From JADJEI01 sp035328465 (GTDB lineage: Bacteria > Bacteroidota > Ignavibacteria > Ignavibacteriales > Ignavibacteriaceae): DNA of 36,194 nucleotides. This document shows positions 8,676-16,409 of this stretch, in pieces. A program made the position numbers and the translations under genes. Position 1 is the stretch's first letter, and the number at the start of each line of letters is the position of its first letter. The DNA lies in contig DAOLIQ010000024.1 of assembly GCA_035328465.1 (NCBI GenBank), forward strand, positions 1 to 36,194. Direction: 5' to 3'. A model generated the notes under the pieces. It had not been told where the DNA came from. It saw only the letters and a list, made by a program, of their open reading frames with translations, and did not search any database.

Positions 8676-9659
8676 TTATTCTTCAGCCATCAAGACTGAA
8701 ATAGCTGCCGTATTGACAATATCATCTACGCTGCATCCACGGCTTAAATCGAAGAATGGTTTATTCAATCCCTGCACCATTGGACCGACTGCTTCAGCCT
8801 TTCCAAGGCGCTGTGCAATTTTGTAACCAATATTTCCTGCATTCAAATCCGGAAAAACCAAAACATTAGCTTTGCCTGCGACATTACTTCCCGGTGCTTT
8901 CTTCCTTCCGATGGATTCAATTATCGCCGCATCAAACTGAAGTTCGCCGTCAACATTAAGGTCCGGTCTTTTCCTGCGGACTGACTCCGTTGCACTTATA
9001 ACTTTATCTGCAAGTTCGTGCTTTGCACTCCCCTTTGTCGAAAAAGAAAGCATTGCAATAAAAGGCTCTTCGCCTGTAAGTTTTTTATGATTATCAGCAG
9101 TAGAAATAGCAATATCAGCAAGCTGCTCGCTATCGGGATTGGGCACCACCGCACAATCAGCAAAGCTGTATACTTTTTCCGGGAAAATCATTAAAAAGAA
9201 ACTTGATACAATTGAAATTCCCTTCGGCATTCCAACGCACTGAATACCCGCCTTCATAACATCTGCAGTTGATGCTGTTGAACCGCCCACACTTGATGAA
9301 ACAACGCCGTTGCGAACCATCATTGCTGCAAAAAACAAATCTCTTTTCATTGCTTCGCGCGCTTGTTCAATCCTAACACCCTTGTGTTTTCTAAGCTCAG
9401 CAAATTCTTGAGCATATTTTTCAAAGTCGGGCGATTTAAGGTGATCAATAATTATAACATCTTGTAAATTAACGCCGGTACTTTTTGCATTTGATAAAAT
9501 TGTTTCTTCATTTCCTAAAGTAGTTACGGAAGCAATACCATTTCTCTGAAGAATTTCGGCAGCTTTTAATACACGACCGTCGTGGGATTCGGGAAGAACT
9601 ACCTTTGCTTTTTTTTGTGATGCTTTTGATTTGATATTTTCTAAAAGTGAAAGATCCAT
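8676..9659 (-). CDS. pta: Phosphate acetyltransferase
   Basis: A 327-residue single-domain phosphotransacetylase that interconverts acetyl-CoA plus phosphate with acetyl phosphate plus CoA, the step beside acetate kinase in acetate metabolism. The family text is clear: VLPESHDGRVLKAAEIL near the N terminus, SSVGGSTASTADVMKAGIQ in the middle, and the active-site region PFFDLSRGCSVDD near the C terminus, with its Ser-Arg pair. Phosphate butyryltransferase is a relative, but the whole-length pattern fits Pta better. An upstream in-frame ATG at 9695 would add 12 residues, but AGGAGAG lies 6-7 nt before the ATG at 9659, so 9659 is chosen. No ackA lies beside it. Confidence 0.92.
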   Translation of the reverse strand: MDLSLLENIKSKASQKKAKVVLPESHDGRVLKAAEILQRNGIASVTTLGNEETILSNAKSTGVNLQDVIIIDHLKSPDFEKYAQEFAELRKHKGVRIEQAREAMKRDLFFAAMMVRNGVVSSSVGGSTASTADVMKAGIQCVGMPKGISIVSSFFLMIFPEKVYSFADCAVVPNPDSEQLADIAISTADNHKKLTGEEPFIAMLSFSTKGSAKHELADKVISATESVRRKRPDLNVDGELQFDAAIIESIGRKKAPGSNVAGKANVLVFPDLNAGNIGYKIAQRLGKAEAVGPMVQGLNKPFFDLSRGCSVDDIVNTAAISVLMAEE

Positions 9660-10002
9660 TATAACTCTCCTGTTAATTAAAAATTTGATGTACAAAATTA
9701 CAAAAATTTACAGCATAGCCTTTGGGAGTTAACATAATTCTCAGATCTCTATTTGACGCACTTCTTAAAAACCAATCGTATAGTAAATTTTCCTTTGTTT
9801 GCCACAATTTCAATTATGGTTAAGATGATTATCCCGAAATAGCGTTGATCGATGTATATAAAATGATTTTATTTGACTGTAAATCGTCACCTATTTAATT
9901 AGTATATCAAAAATTTAATATTTAATTAGTGATTTAGATTAAAATAATTTTTAATTTATGGACAAGAATTCTTTCAATTCATAAATAAACGATGGAGACT
10001 TT
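9660..10002. other. Divergent intergenic region, pta / cupredoxin gene
   Basis: A 343-bp AT-rich gap between divergent genes, so it should hold both promoters. On the minus strand, TAATTTTG (complement of 9693-9700) matches the Bacteroidota -7 pattern TAnnTTTG about 35 bp before pta, with no convincing -33 partner. On the plus strand see the candidate at 9873-9901. No ORF, RNA gene or long repeat was seen. Confidence 0.5.
9873..9901 (+). promoter_or_regulatory. Candidate promoter upstream of the cupredoxin gene
   Basis: TTGACT (9873-9878) is followed after 17 bp by TAATTA (9896-9901), a sigma-70-like pair about 100 bp before ATG 10003. In such AT-rich DNA a -10-like match is cheap, and Bacteroidota-like sigma factors prefer other elements, so confidence is low. 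Confidence 0.25.
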
Positions 10003-11553
10003 ATGAAAAAGTTTTTTATACTTTTTACGCTTTTGGTTTCTCTTTTCATGGTTACTACATCAACTGCTACAGTAATAAATGTATCGGTAGATAATTTTTT
10101 CTTCTCACCATCCTCATTCGATGCAGCGGTTGGTGATACTGTAACGTGGACACTTATAAATGGGTTTCACACAACCACTTCAACTTCTGTTCCTTTCGGG
10201 GCATCAAGCTGGGATTATACTTTTGCAGGCGCTGGAGATACTTATAGTTATGTCATTACAGTTGCCGGCGTGTACGAATATTTATGCATGATTCATCCCA
10301 CACTAATGATAGCTTCATTTTCTACTTCGGTTCCTTTTCCTTTTGTAGAAGATTTTGATTTTCCCGCCGGAGATAATTTAACTTTTCACGGATGGACGGC
10401 TCATAGTTCGGGCGGCACTAATCCGCAGACAGTAGATGCATCGGGTTTAACTTTTGCAAATTATCCTTCTTCGGGAATTGGTAACTCTGCTTTACTTGAT
10501 AATACAAGTGAAGATACACACAGGCTTTTCGATGAAGTTACAAGCGGTGTAGTTTATTATTCATTAATGATGAAAGTCGATGCTGTTGCTACCGGTTACT
10601 TTATTCATCTTGCACCGAACCCGCATAACACATTTGATTTTAGAGCAAGATTATGGATTACAGGCACAGGCTCCAATTATGGTATCGGTTTAAGCTACGC
10701 AAGCTCTGACACACTTTTTACACCTCACGAGTATGTTACCGGCACTACATATCTTTGTGTTGTTAAGTATGAAGTTATTGACGGCACGCAGAATGATATA
10801 GTTAGTCTATACGTCTTTGATGAAACAGATCCATTCCCAGGAACAGAACCGGCAACACCAACGGTTGGTCCAATTTTAAATACAACTACAAGTGCAGATA
10901 TAAATCCCGGATCAATTAATTTAAGACAATATAGTTCTTCCCAAAATATTGTCGTTGATGGAATCAGAATTGGAAATACCTGGGCTGGCATTGTACCGGT
11001 TGAACTGACTTCCTTCACAGCAAATGTTAAGGATGGGGCAGTAATTCTAAACTGGCAGACAGCAACCGAAACAAACAACAGCGGTTTTGAGATCGAAAGA
11101 AAATCTTCTAACCAAAGCTGGGTAAGAATTGGATTCGTACAAGGTAAGGGAACAACCACAGAAAAACAGAATTACTCTTTCACTGATAACAATATCAGTG
11201 CTGGAAATTACAGCTACAGATTAAAACAGTTGGATTTCAACGGCGCTTATGAATATTCCAAAACTGTTGAGGTTGAAGTTGTCGAACCCAACAAATATGA
11301 ACTCGTTCAGAATTACCCCAACCCATTCAATCCATCTACAACAATTGAGTTCACAATCCCTCAAGCTTCAAAAGTTAGCTTGAAAGTTTACAACTTACTC
11401 GGACAGGAAGTAAGAACCATTGTAAATGGATTTAAAGATGCTGGCACGCATAAAATAAACTTTGATGCAAAAGAATTAAACAGCGGAATGTACATTTATA
11501 AACTTGAGGCTGGTTCTTTCACTCAGGTTCGTAAGATGACTTTACTGAAGTAA
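10003..11553 (+). CDS. T9SS-secreted cupredoxin protein
   Basis: A 516-residue exported protein. A signal peptide (1-22) is followed by a plastocyanin-like domain (about 23-107) with a plausible type 1 copper site: H56, C95, H98 and M102, the last three as C-x2-H-x3-M. Residues 110-330 look like a beta-sandwich (LamG/concanavalin-like) module, recognised only by general pattern. Then come the PVELTSF FN3-like linker (about 332-425) and a T9SS sorting domain starting at NYPNPFNPS and ending KMTLLK. It should be exported by T9SS and attached to or released from the cell surface, so copper would be bound outside the cell. Possible roles are extracellular electron transfer or copper-dependent surface chemistry; the partner is unknown. 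TGGAGA precedes the ATG. A strong terminator follows, so the gene is probably monocistronic. Confidence 0.87.
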   Translation: MKKFFILFTLLVSLFMVTTSTATVINVSVDNFFFSPSSFDAAVGDTVTWTLINGFHTTTSTSVPFGASSWDYTFAGAGDTYSYVITVAGVYEYLCMIHPTLMIASFSTSVPFPFVEDFDFPAGDNLTFHGWTAHSSGGTNPQTVDASGLTFANYPSSGIGNSALLDNTSEDTHRLFDEVTSGVVYYSLMMKVDAVATGYFIHLAPNPHNTFDFRARLWITGTGSNYGIGLSYASSDTLFTPHEYVTGTTYLCVVKYEVIDGTQNDIVSLYVFDETDPFPGTEPATPTVGPILNTTTSADINPGSINLRQYSSSQNIVVDGIRIGNTWAGIVPVELTSFTANVKDGAVILNWQTATETNNSGFEIERKSSNQSWVRIGFVQGKGTTTEKQNYSFTDNNISAGNYSYRLKQLDFNGAYEYSKTVEVEVVEPNKYELVQNYPNPFNPSTTIEFTIPQASKVSLKVYNLLGQEVRTIVNGFKDAGTHKINFDAKELNSGMYIYKLEAGSFTQVRKMTLLK

Positions 11554-11581
11554 TATTTTTTAACCTCCAAATTTCAGAAAT

Positions 11582-11609
11582 AAAAGGCTCGGCAACCGAG
11601 CCTTTTTTT
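11582..11609 (+). terminator. Strong intrinsic terminator after the cupredoxin gene
   Basis: AAAAGGCTCGG (11582-11592), loop CAA, CCGAGCCTTTT (11596-11606), then further Ts. A perfect 11-bp stem with a U-tract, 28 bp after the stop codon. Confidence 0.93.
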
Positions 11610-11689
11610 ATTTCATCAATTGATAAATTTTGATATTAATATTACTTTAACGCTAAGGAAAAAATGAAAATATATATACAGGTGAGAAA

Positions 11690-12946
11690 ATGAAAAGAAT
11701 ACTAACAGCAATTCTTATTTTTACTTCCATCAATTTTGCACAAACGTATCACACCATAACACTTGATGCTAACTTAGTTGATTGGAATGCTGGTGCGGAA
11801 CAATATACCGCTCCAGGTTCTCAAAATGTTAATTGGTATTTCACGTGGGATAATTCTAATTTTTATCTTGCAGCAGAGAGAACCTTTGGAAGTATTTTTG
11901 GAGACACAGATGCGTTAACAATATTTATCGATACTGATGCCAATCTTACACCAACCAATGGTACAGGTTCTACAACTGGTAATAACTATCAGGGTGTTAC
12001 AGCTACATTGCCATTTTCAGCAAATTATTCGGCAAGAATTGAGCGATCATATAAACAATCTGATCGCTGGAATGGTTCAAGCTGGACAACAATTACAAAT
12101 AGTATTCAGGATTTTAACAATGGAAATACGAGAACTATACGTGAAGTTAGTATTCCCTGGACAGAAATTGGGAATGGATCAAAACCAAATGAAATTTACT
12201 TCCTTGCATATATTAGTTATAATACAGGTGTATTCGCAAGCGTTCCTCTTGGTAATGAATCACAAAATGGAAATGGGGCAAGTAAAACTTTTTCAAATTA
12301 TTTCGGCGGATATCAAACTACTTCAGGAATTAATCCGAATGGAACAACTAACACTCCTCTCCCCGTCGAACTCACTTCCTTCTCAGCAACGACAATTGGT
12401 TCATCGGTAAAACTTAATTGGCAGACAGCAACGGAAGTAAATAATTATGGGTTTGAAGTTGAACGAAACACACCCCTCAATCCCCTCTCAAGAGAAGAAG
12501 ACGAAGATGTGTGGGAAAAGATTGGCTTTGTTAATGGTAATGGCAATTCTAATTCACCAAAGAATTACTCATTCGTAGATGATAATCTTTCAGGAGGAAA
12601 TTATTCCTACAGACTAAAGCAAATTGATAATGATGGACAATTCGAATACTCCAAAACTGTAGAGGTTTCATTTATGAAACCAACGGTATTTAGTTTGGAA
12701 CAGAATTATCCTAATCCATTTAACCCGACGACTACAATTCAATTCTCTCTGCCACAAGCAGGCAGTGTAAAACTAACTCTGTTCAATATACTTGGTCAGA
12801 AAATCAAAACACTTCTAAATGAATACAAAGAATCCGGTGTTCACACATTAAACTTCAATGCAAGTGAATTAAACAGCGGACTTTACATTTATAAATTAGA
12901 AGCAAACGGTTTAGTCAAAACCCGCAAAATGACATTACTAAAATAA
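11690..12946 (+). CDS. T9SS-secreted probable carbohydrate-binding protein
   Basis: A 418-residue exported protein: signal peptide (1-17, ending NFAQT), a beta-rich domain (about 18-215) with aromatic and acidic segments (TLDANLVDWNAG, WYFTWDNSNFYLAAE, DALTIFIDTDAN, REVSIPWTEIG), then a PVELTSF linker and a T9SS sorting domain ending KMTLLK. The N-terminal domain resembles CBM9-like or glucodextranase C-terminal-type modules, which bind sugars, but this is by pattern only and no catalytic residues were recognised. The alpha-amylase gene follows after 103 bp without an obvious terminator, so the two may act on the same glycan. The linker contains a translated repeat element at about 12467-12510 (residues NTPLNPLSREEDED) that is absent from the cupredoxin linker. 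GGTGAGAAA lies just before the ATG. Confidence 0.82.
   Translation: MKRILTAILIFTSINFAQTYHTITLDANLVDWNAGAEQYTAPGSQNVNWYFTWDNSNFYLAAERTFGSIFGDTDALTIFIDTDANLTPTNGTGSTTGNNYQGVTATLPFSANYSARIERSYKQSDRWNGSSWTTITNSIQDFNNGNTRTIREVSIPWTEIGNGSKPNEIYFLAYISYNTGVFASVPLGNESQNGNGASKTFSNYFGGYQTTSGINPNGTTNTPLPVELTSFSATTIGSSVKLNWQTATEVNNYGFEVERNTPLNPLSREEDEDVWEKIGFVNGNGNSNSPKNYSFVDDNLSGGNYSYRLKQIDNDGQFEYSKTVEVSFMKPTVFSLEQNYPNPFNPTTTIQFSLPQAGSVKLTLFNILGQKIKTLLNEYKESGVHTLNFNASELNSGLYIYKLEANGLVKTRKMTLLK
12467..12510 (+). repeat. Short palindromic repeat element inside coding sequence (copy 1)
   Basis: A C-rich stretch (ACACCCCTCAATCCCC) followed by CTCT-ca-AGAG and a purine-rich arm sits in frame in the linker domain and is translated NTPLNPLSREEDED. 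A closely related stretch occupies the same site in the amylase gene. Linkers without it run straight from FEIER to the WxxIGF strand. Confidence 0.6.
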
Positions 12947-13049
12947 CTTAAAGTCGACTTCGAAGTTACAGTACGTTTATGATAGACATAGAATAACGAA
13001 GAAACCCCGAAGGCAGTCTGTTTTACTCTAAATTTATTTAGCCCTTCTT

Positions 13050-15617
13050 ATGCTTTTAAAATCATTTAGAAAAATATTGGCACTCGCAGTTCTGCTACTG
13101 ATTGGTACTTTTGCTACCACTGTTTTTGCGCAGGATTTTTTAATGCAAGGATGGTACTGGGATTATCCAAAAACCTCAAATGGATTTCTGTGGGCTGATA
13201 CGTTAACAAATAAAGCAAGTGATTTGAAAAACGCTGGATTTACTTACATCTGGCTTCCTCCTCTCTCGCGTACAAGTTCCGGCAGCAGCAGCAATGGTTA
13301 CGATCCAAAAGATCTTTATGATTTAGGTGAGTTTGGGCTGGGGGCAACCGGCTTCGGTACTCGCGCTGATGTTGATGGACTTATCACTGAATTTAATTTA
13401 GTTGGATTGAAAGCAGTGGCTGATGTTGTTTACAATCATCGTGACGGCGGCAAGACTGAAACTAACCCGCCCTTGAAAACTTACATTACTAATTATGATT
13501 GGACAAAAGCAAACACTGGATATAACCCGTTCCCTTATGACAGATACAGAGTGATCCTCCCAATCGGCGGAAGTACCGAAAACGGGGCGGGGGATTATTA
13601 TTTTAAAATAAGTTCAGCTTCAGCGCACAGCAGGTTTGATTATTATCAGTACAGAGTTTATTTGTATACCAACCTTAAAGGCTGGCAAGATTTATCAGAT
13701 ACTTCTGAAGTTGAACCAAATGGCGGGGGTGACTGCGGTCAATCTAATAATAATATTTCTCTTGGTAGAAACTTTGACGCAGTAAATGAGGATGCTGCTT
13801 TCGGCTGCCGTACAGATGAATTTCATTTATCACTTTCTGCGGATGATTTTTATTCTGCTGGTGATACAATTTTTATTCTCTTTGGTAAGGGAAACAGCGA
13901 TTACTCCGACATGCGGATTTATGGTATTTGGTCTGGTACAAGAAACATGGACATCGCAAGTGAGCTGGTTTATCAATCCTATACAGATTTTACCTCGATG
14001 CCAAGTGGTTCAGGCTCTATGAATTATGAAAACTTTAAACCAAATTCTACAAACACAACTAAACTCGATGGTGATTGGGATTGGCTCTGGTTCTATTATG
14101 ATTACGATCAAAATGTCCCCTCCACTAAATCTGCTTTAATTGATTGGACAAAATGGTTGTGGAATAATGCAGGTATTCGCGGCTTACGTATGGATGCAGT
14201 AAAACACTTCCCGCCTGAGTTTGTTGGTGATCTTTTAGATGATCTTCATACAAATGGAATTGATCCTGGTATTGTCGTCGGTGAATTTTATGATGCTAAT
14301 ACTGCGTCTTTAAAATACTGGATTGATCAGGTTTATACATATATGGATAACTCAACTAAATTATCAATCACCCCCCGTGTGTTTGATTTTTCTCTGCGCG
14401 ATGTTTTGGAAAAAGCCTCTGATGAATTTGGCTATGACGCAAGAAATATTTTTACTGCAAGTTTAGTGGATGCCCAAGGAGTTAGCGGCTCGAATGTAAT
14501 CACATTTGCAAATAATCATGATTTTAGAGACAGCGCTCAACAAATTAATCATGATCCAATCCTTGCTTACGCATATTTATTAACTAACAACCAGGTTGGT
14601 CTGCCGTGTGTTTTCTATCCGGATTATTATGAGGTTCCTGGTTTTACAAATGGGGGATTGAAACGAAAAATTGATGATCTTATAAATGTTCATAAGAATT
14701 TTATATATGGTTCCTCTTCACGGGATTATCTAACAAAAGTTGGGACAGCTTATGATCCATTCTATAATTCCGGAACTTCTACTACAACACTTGTTTACCA
14801 ATTGATGGATACACCTTCCGGTAAAGACGTGATAGTTGCAATAAATTATGCAGGAGACTCGCTTGATATGTGGGTTGGGGTTAATCCAAGCGGATTATCT
14901 GAAGGCGCAGTGTTAGGCGATCAAATTGGGAATGCAATGCTGTCAACTTTGACTGTCTCCGGCGGAAGGGTTCACGTAAAAATTCCGGCGCGCAGTTATT
15001 CGGTCTGGGTGGAAAATGAAAACCCCCTTCCTGTTGAACTGACTTCTTTTTCTGCAACGGTAAATGGCTCTTCAGTAAATCTGAATTGGCAAACTGCAAC
15101 TGAGGTGAATAATTATGGATTTGAAGTTGAGCGGAACACACCCTTCAATCACCTCTCCAGAGGGGAAGGTGAAAGTGTTTGGGAAAAAATTGGTTTTGTA
15201 AATGGTTACGGAAATTCGAATTCGCCAAAGAGTTACTCATTCGTTGACTATAATCTTTCAGCAGGAAATTATTCTTACAGACTAAAACAAGTTGATAATG
15301 ATGGACAATTCGAATACTCCAAAACTGTAAAGGTTTCAATTTTAAAACCAGATGCTTTTTCATTAGATCAGAATTACCCAAATCCGTTCAATCCATCCAC
15401 CACTATTGAGTATGCAATTGGCAGCAGGCAATTTGTAACTCTCAAGATATTTAATTCGCTTGGAGAAGAAATAGAAACCTTAGTAAATGAATTTCAGGAT
15501 GCAGGAGTTCATTCTAAATTCTACATTCTAAATTCTACAATGCCAAGCGGAGTATATTATTACCAATTAATTAGCGGAAATTTTATAGATACTAAGAAAA
15601 TGGTATTGCTGCGATAA
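13050..15617 (+). CDS. T9SS-secreted GH13 alpha-amylase
   Basis: An 855-residue exported enzyme. The signal peptide ends at VFAQD; the GH13 barrel begins with FLMQGWYWD. All four conserved regions are visible: DVVYNH (region I), GLRMDAVKHF with nucleophile D382, VVGEFYD with acid/base E412, and FANNHD with D491. This set predicts active retaining cleavage of alpha-1,4-glucans such as starch or glycogen. A large insert (about 155-330, Ser/Asp rich) lies between regions I and II. The barrel is followed by a PVELTSF linker (from about 665) with a repeat-derived insertion (NTPFNHLSRGEGES) and a T9SS sorting domain ending KMVLLR. The start at ATG 13050 lacks a Shine-Dalgarno site but gives a good signal peptide. 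The enzyme acts outside the cell or on its surface, probably with the preceding carbohydrate-binding protein. Confidence 0.95.
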   Translation: MLLKSFRKILALAVLLLIGTFATTVFAQDFLMQGWYWDYPKTSNGFLWADTLTNKASDLKNAGFTYIWLPPLSRTSSGSSSNGYDPKDLYDLGEFGLGATGFGTRADVDGLITEFNLVGLKAVADVVYNHRDGGKTETNPPLKTYITNYDWTKANTGYNPFPYDRYRVILPIGGSTENGAGDYYFKISSASAHSRFDYYQYRVYLYTNLKGWQDLSDTSEVEPNGGGDCGQSNNNISLGRNFDAVNEDAAFGCRTDEFHLSLSADDFYSAGDTIFILFGKGNSDYSDMRIYGIWSGTRNMDIASELVYQSYTDFTSMPSGSGSMNYENFKPNSTNTTKLDGDWDWLWFYYDYDQNVPSTKSALIDWTKWLWNNAGIRGLRMDAVKHFPPEFVGDLLDDLHTNGIDPGIVVGEFYDANTASLKYWIDQVYTYMDNSTKLSITPRVFDFSLRDVLEKASDEFGYDARNIFTASLVDAQGVSGSNVITFANNHDFRDSAQQINHDPILAYAYLLTNNQVGLPCVFYPDYYEVPGFTNGGLKRKIDDLINVHKNFIYGSSSRDYLTKVGTAYDPFYNSGTSTTTLVYQLMDTPSGKDVIVAINYAGDSLDMWVGVNPSGLSEGAVLGDQIGNAMLSTLTVSGGRVHVKIPARSYSVWVENENPLPVELTSFSATVNGSSVNLNWQTATEVNNYGFEVERNTPFNHLSRGEGESVWEKIGFVNGYGNSNSPKSYSFVDYNLSAGNYSYRLKQVDNDGQFEYSKTVKVSILKPDAFSLDQNYPNPFNPSTTIEYAIGSRQFVTLKIFNSLGEEIETLVNEFQDAGVHSKFYILNSTMPSGVYYYQLISGNFIDTKKMVLLR
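15138..15175 (+). repeat. Short palindromic repeat element inside coding sequence (copy 2)
   Basis: ACACCCTTCAATCACCTCTCC then AGAGGGGAAGG: the core CCTCT-cc-AGAGG (15152-15163) is a small perfect hairpin. It sits in frame at the same linker site as copy 1 at 12467 and is translated NTPFNHLSRGEGES. Confidence 0.62.
15511..15538 (+). repeat. Two perfect tandem 14-bp units in the T9SS sorting domain
   Basis: ATTCTAAATTCTAC occurs twice in direct succession (15511-15524 and 15525-15538). It encodes SKFYILNST where sibling sorting domains have INFDAKELN or LNFNASELN, so repeat DNA has replaced part of a variable loop without breaking the frame. Confidence 0.85.
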
Positions 15618-15647
15618 TTTTTATTGTAATGTGATTTCGTTTATGGA

Positions 15648-15676
15648 AATGTCGCCGAATAAGCGGCATTTATTTT
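15648..15676 (+). terminator. Probable terminator after the amylase gene
   Basis: AATGTCGC (15648-15655) pairs with GCGGCATT (15663-15670), with one G-T pair and a 7-nt loop, followed by TATTTT. It lies about 30 bp after the amylase stop. Confidence 0.7.
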
Positions 15677-16071
15677 GTAATTATAATATGCAAATCATCA
15701 ATTATGAATGTTATTTGAAGTTTTTGTTAAAGTTGGCAAACCAAATTGAGTCACAAGTTCAATTACAGTTTAATTATGAGATAAATATTTTTTTATAGAA
15801 TTTATAAAAAAATATTGGACATTGGAGAAAAATATTTGTAGTTTCACTTGTGCTTAATTGAATTATAGACATTAATCGAATCAACAGACTACCTCGATTT
15901 GATTTGTTGTTCTGAATAATTAAACTATTTCAAAATCAAGAATATTTTTTTAAACCCAATTATGGGGAAATTCGGATGGCTGTATGCAATACATTCATTT
16001 AAGAGTTTTTCCGGATCCTCATAATCGTCAAGAAACAAGCATTCATAGATTGAAAAATAATAACTAATCCT
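15671..16071. other. AT-rich gene-free stretch after the amylase gene
   Basis: About 400 bp without a credible ORF. It contains the AT-only hairpin at 15784-15816. No tRNA, IS end or recognised riboswitch was seen. The end nearest 16118 should carry the promoter of the small gene there. Confidence 0.5.
15784..15816. repeat. Perfect AT-only inverted repeat
   Basis: Left arm AATATTTTTTTATA (15784-15797), loop GAATT, right arm TATAAAAAAATATT (15803-15816): a perfect 14-bp stem without any G-C pair. It could extrude as a cruciform or be a binding site; low-complexity origin is also possible. Confidence 0.7.
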
Positions 16072-16087
16072 GGAAGGGGAGCCAGAA

Positions 16088-16099
16088 ATGACTCATTAA
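16088..16099 (+). promoter_or_regulatory. Possible three-codon leader ORF before the 54-residue gene
   Basis: ATG ACT CAT TAA is preceded by GGAAGGGGAG (16072-16081) at normal Shine-Dalgarno spacing and ends 18 bp before the ATG of the next small gene. Such a minimal ORF could tune initiation downstream, but it may be chance. Confidence 0.3.
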
Positions 16100-16117
16100 A
16101 ATCAAAGGAGTAGTATT

Positions 16118-16282
16118 ATGAACAGTGAAGCAATTCTTATTACGGCGATATTTCTTTTTCTTGCTATCGTTATTGGCTTTTTAGATACCTCATCAAGCAA
16201 AGTTGAGAAACAAGAACAGAATGACCAAGTGGAAAAAAAGTTACCAATTTCTTCCTCAGAGATTATTACTATTAATAAGTAG
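16118..16282 (+). CDS. Small single-span membrane protein (54 residues)
   Basis: An ORF from ATG 16118 to TAG 16282 with a strong AAAGGAG site (16104-16110) at good spacing. Residues 5-22 (AILITAIFLFLAIVIGFL) form one membrane helix. The rest is a polar, charged tail (SSSKVEKQEQNDQVEKKLPIS) with no cysteine. The likely topology is a short N terminus with the tail on the other side. No family is recognised. It looks real because of the ribosome binding site and the terminator that follows at 16362, which make it a stand-alone small transcript unit. A small stress or complex-associated membrane protein is one possibility, but nothing in the sequence decides it. Confidence 0.65.
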   Translation: MNSEAILITAIFLFLAIVIGFLDTSSSKVEKQEQNDQVEKKLPISSSEIITINK

Positions 16283-16300
16283 TTTGTTGACCATTGTAGA

Positions 16301-16328
16301 TGAGATGTGATTTTATAGGTGCATCTCA
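16301..16328 (+). other. Small hairpin after the 54-residue gene
   Basis: TGAGATG (16301-16307) pairs with CATCTCA (16322-16328), 7 bp with a 14-nt loop, without an immediate U-tract. It may add to 3'-end structure before the terminator at 16362. Confidence 0.35.
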
Positions 16329-16361
16329 ACAGTTTGATTTTTAATTTTAGAATTAAAGAAT

Positions 16362-16409
16362 GCCCTGCTTTGTCTTAAATTAAATTTGGCAAGCGGGCTT
16401 TTTTATTTT
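16362..16409 (+). terminator. Probable intrinsic terminator after the 54-residue gene
   Basis: GCCC then GCTT (16362-16370, one bulged T) pairs with AAGC-GGGC (16391-16398), followed by TTTTTTATTTT. The loop is long (about 20 nt), but the U-tract is strong. Confidence 0.65.

Noticed and set aside
9660..9695. Upstream start for pta adding 12 residues
   Set aside because: The extension overlaps the AGGAGAG ribosome site of the ATG at 9659 and is not typical of the Pta N terminus.
10725..11159. 144-residue minus-strand frame inside the cupredoxin gene
   Set aside because: It is antisense to a well-supported T9SS cargo gene, with no start signal and no recognisable domain.
11937..12410. 157-residue plus-strand frame in another reading frame of the 11690 gene
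   Set aside because: It overlaps the clear secreted protein in a different frame and shows low-complexity text without domain features.
15976..15991. Sigma-54-like TGGC...GCAA stretch
   Set aside because: The spacing between GG and GC is too short for a -24/-12 promoter.
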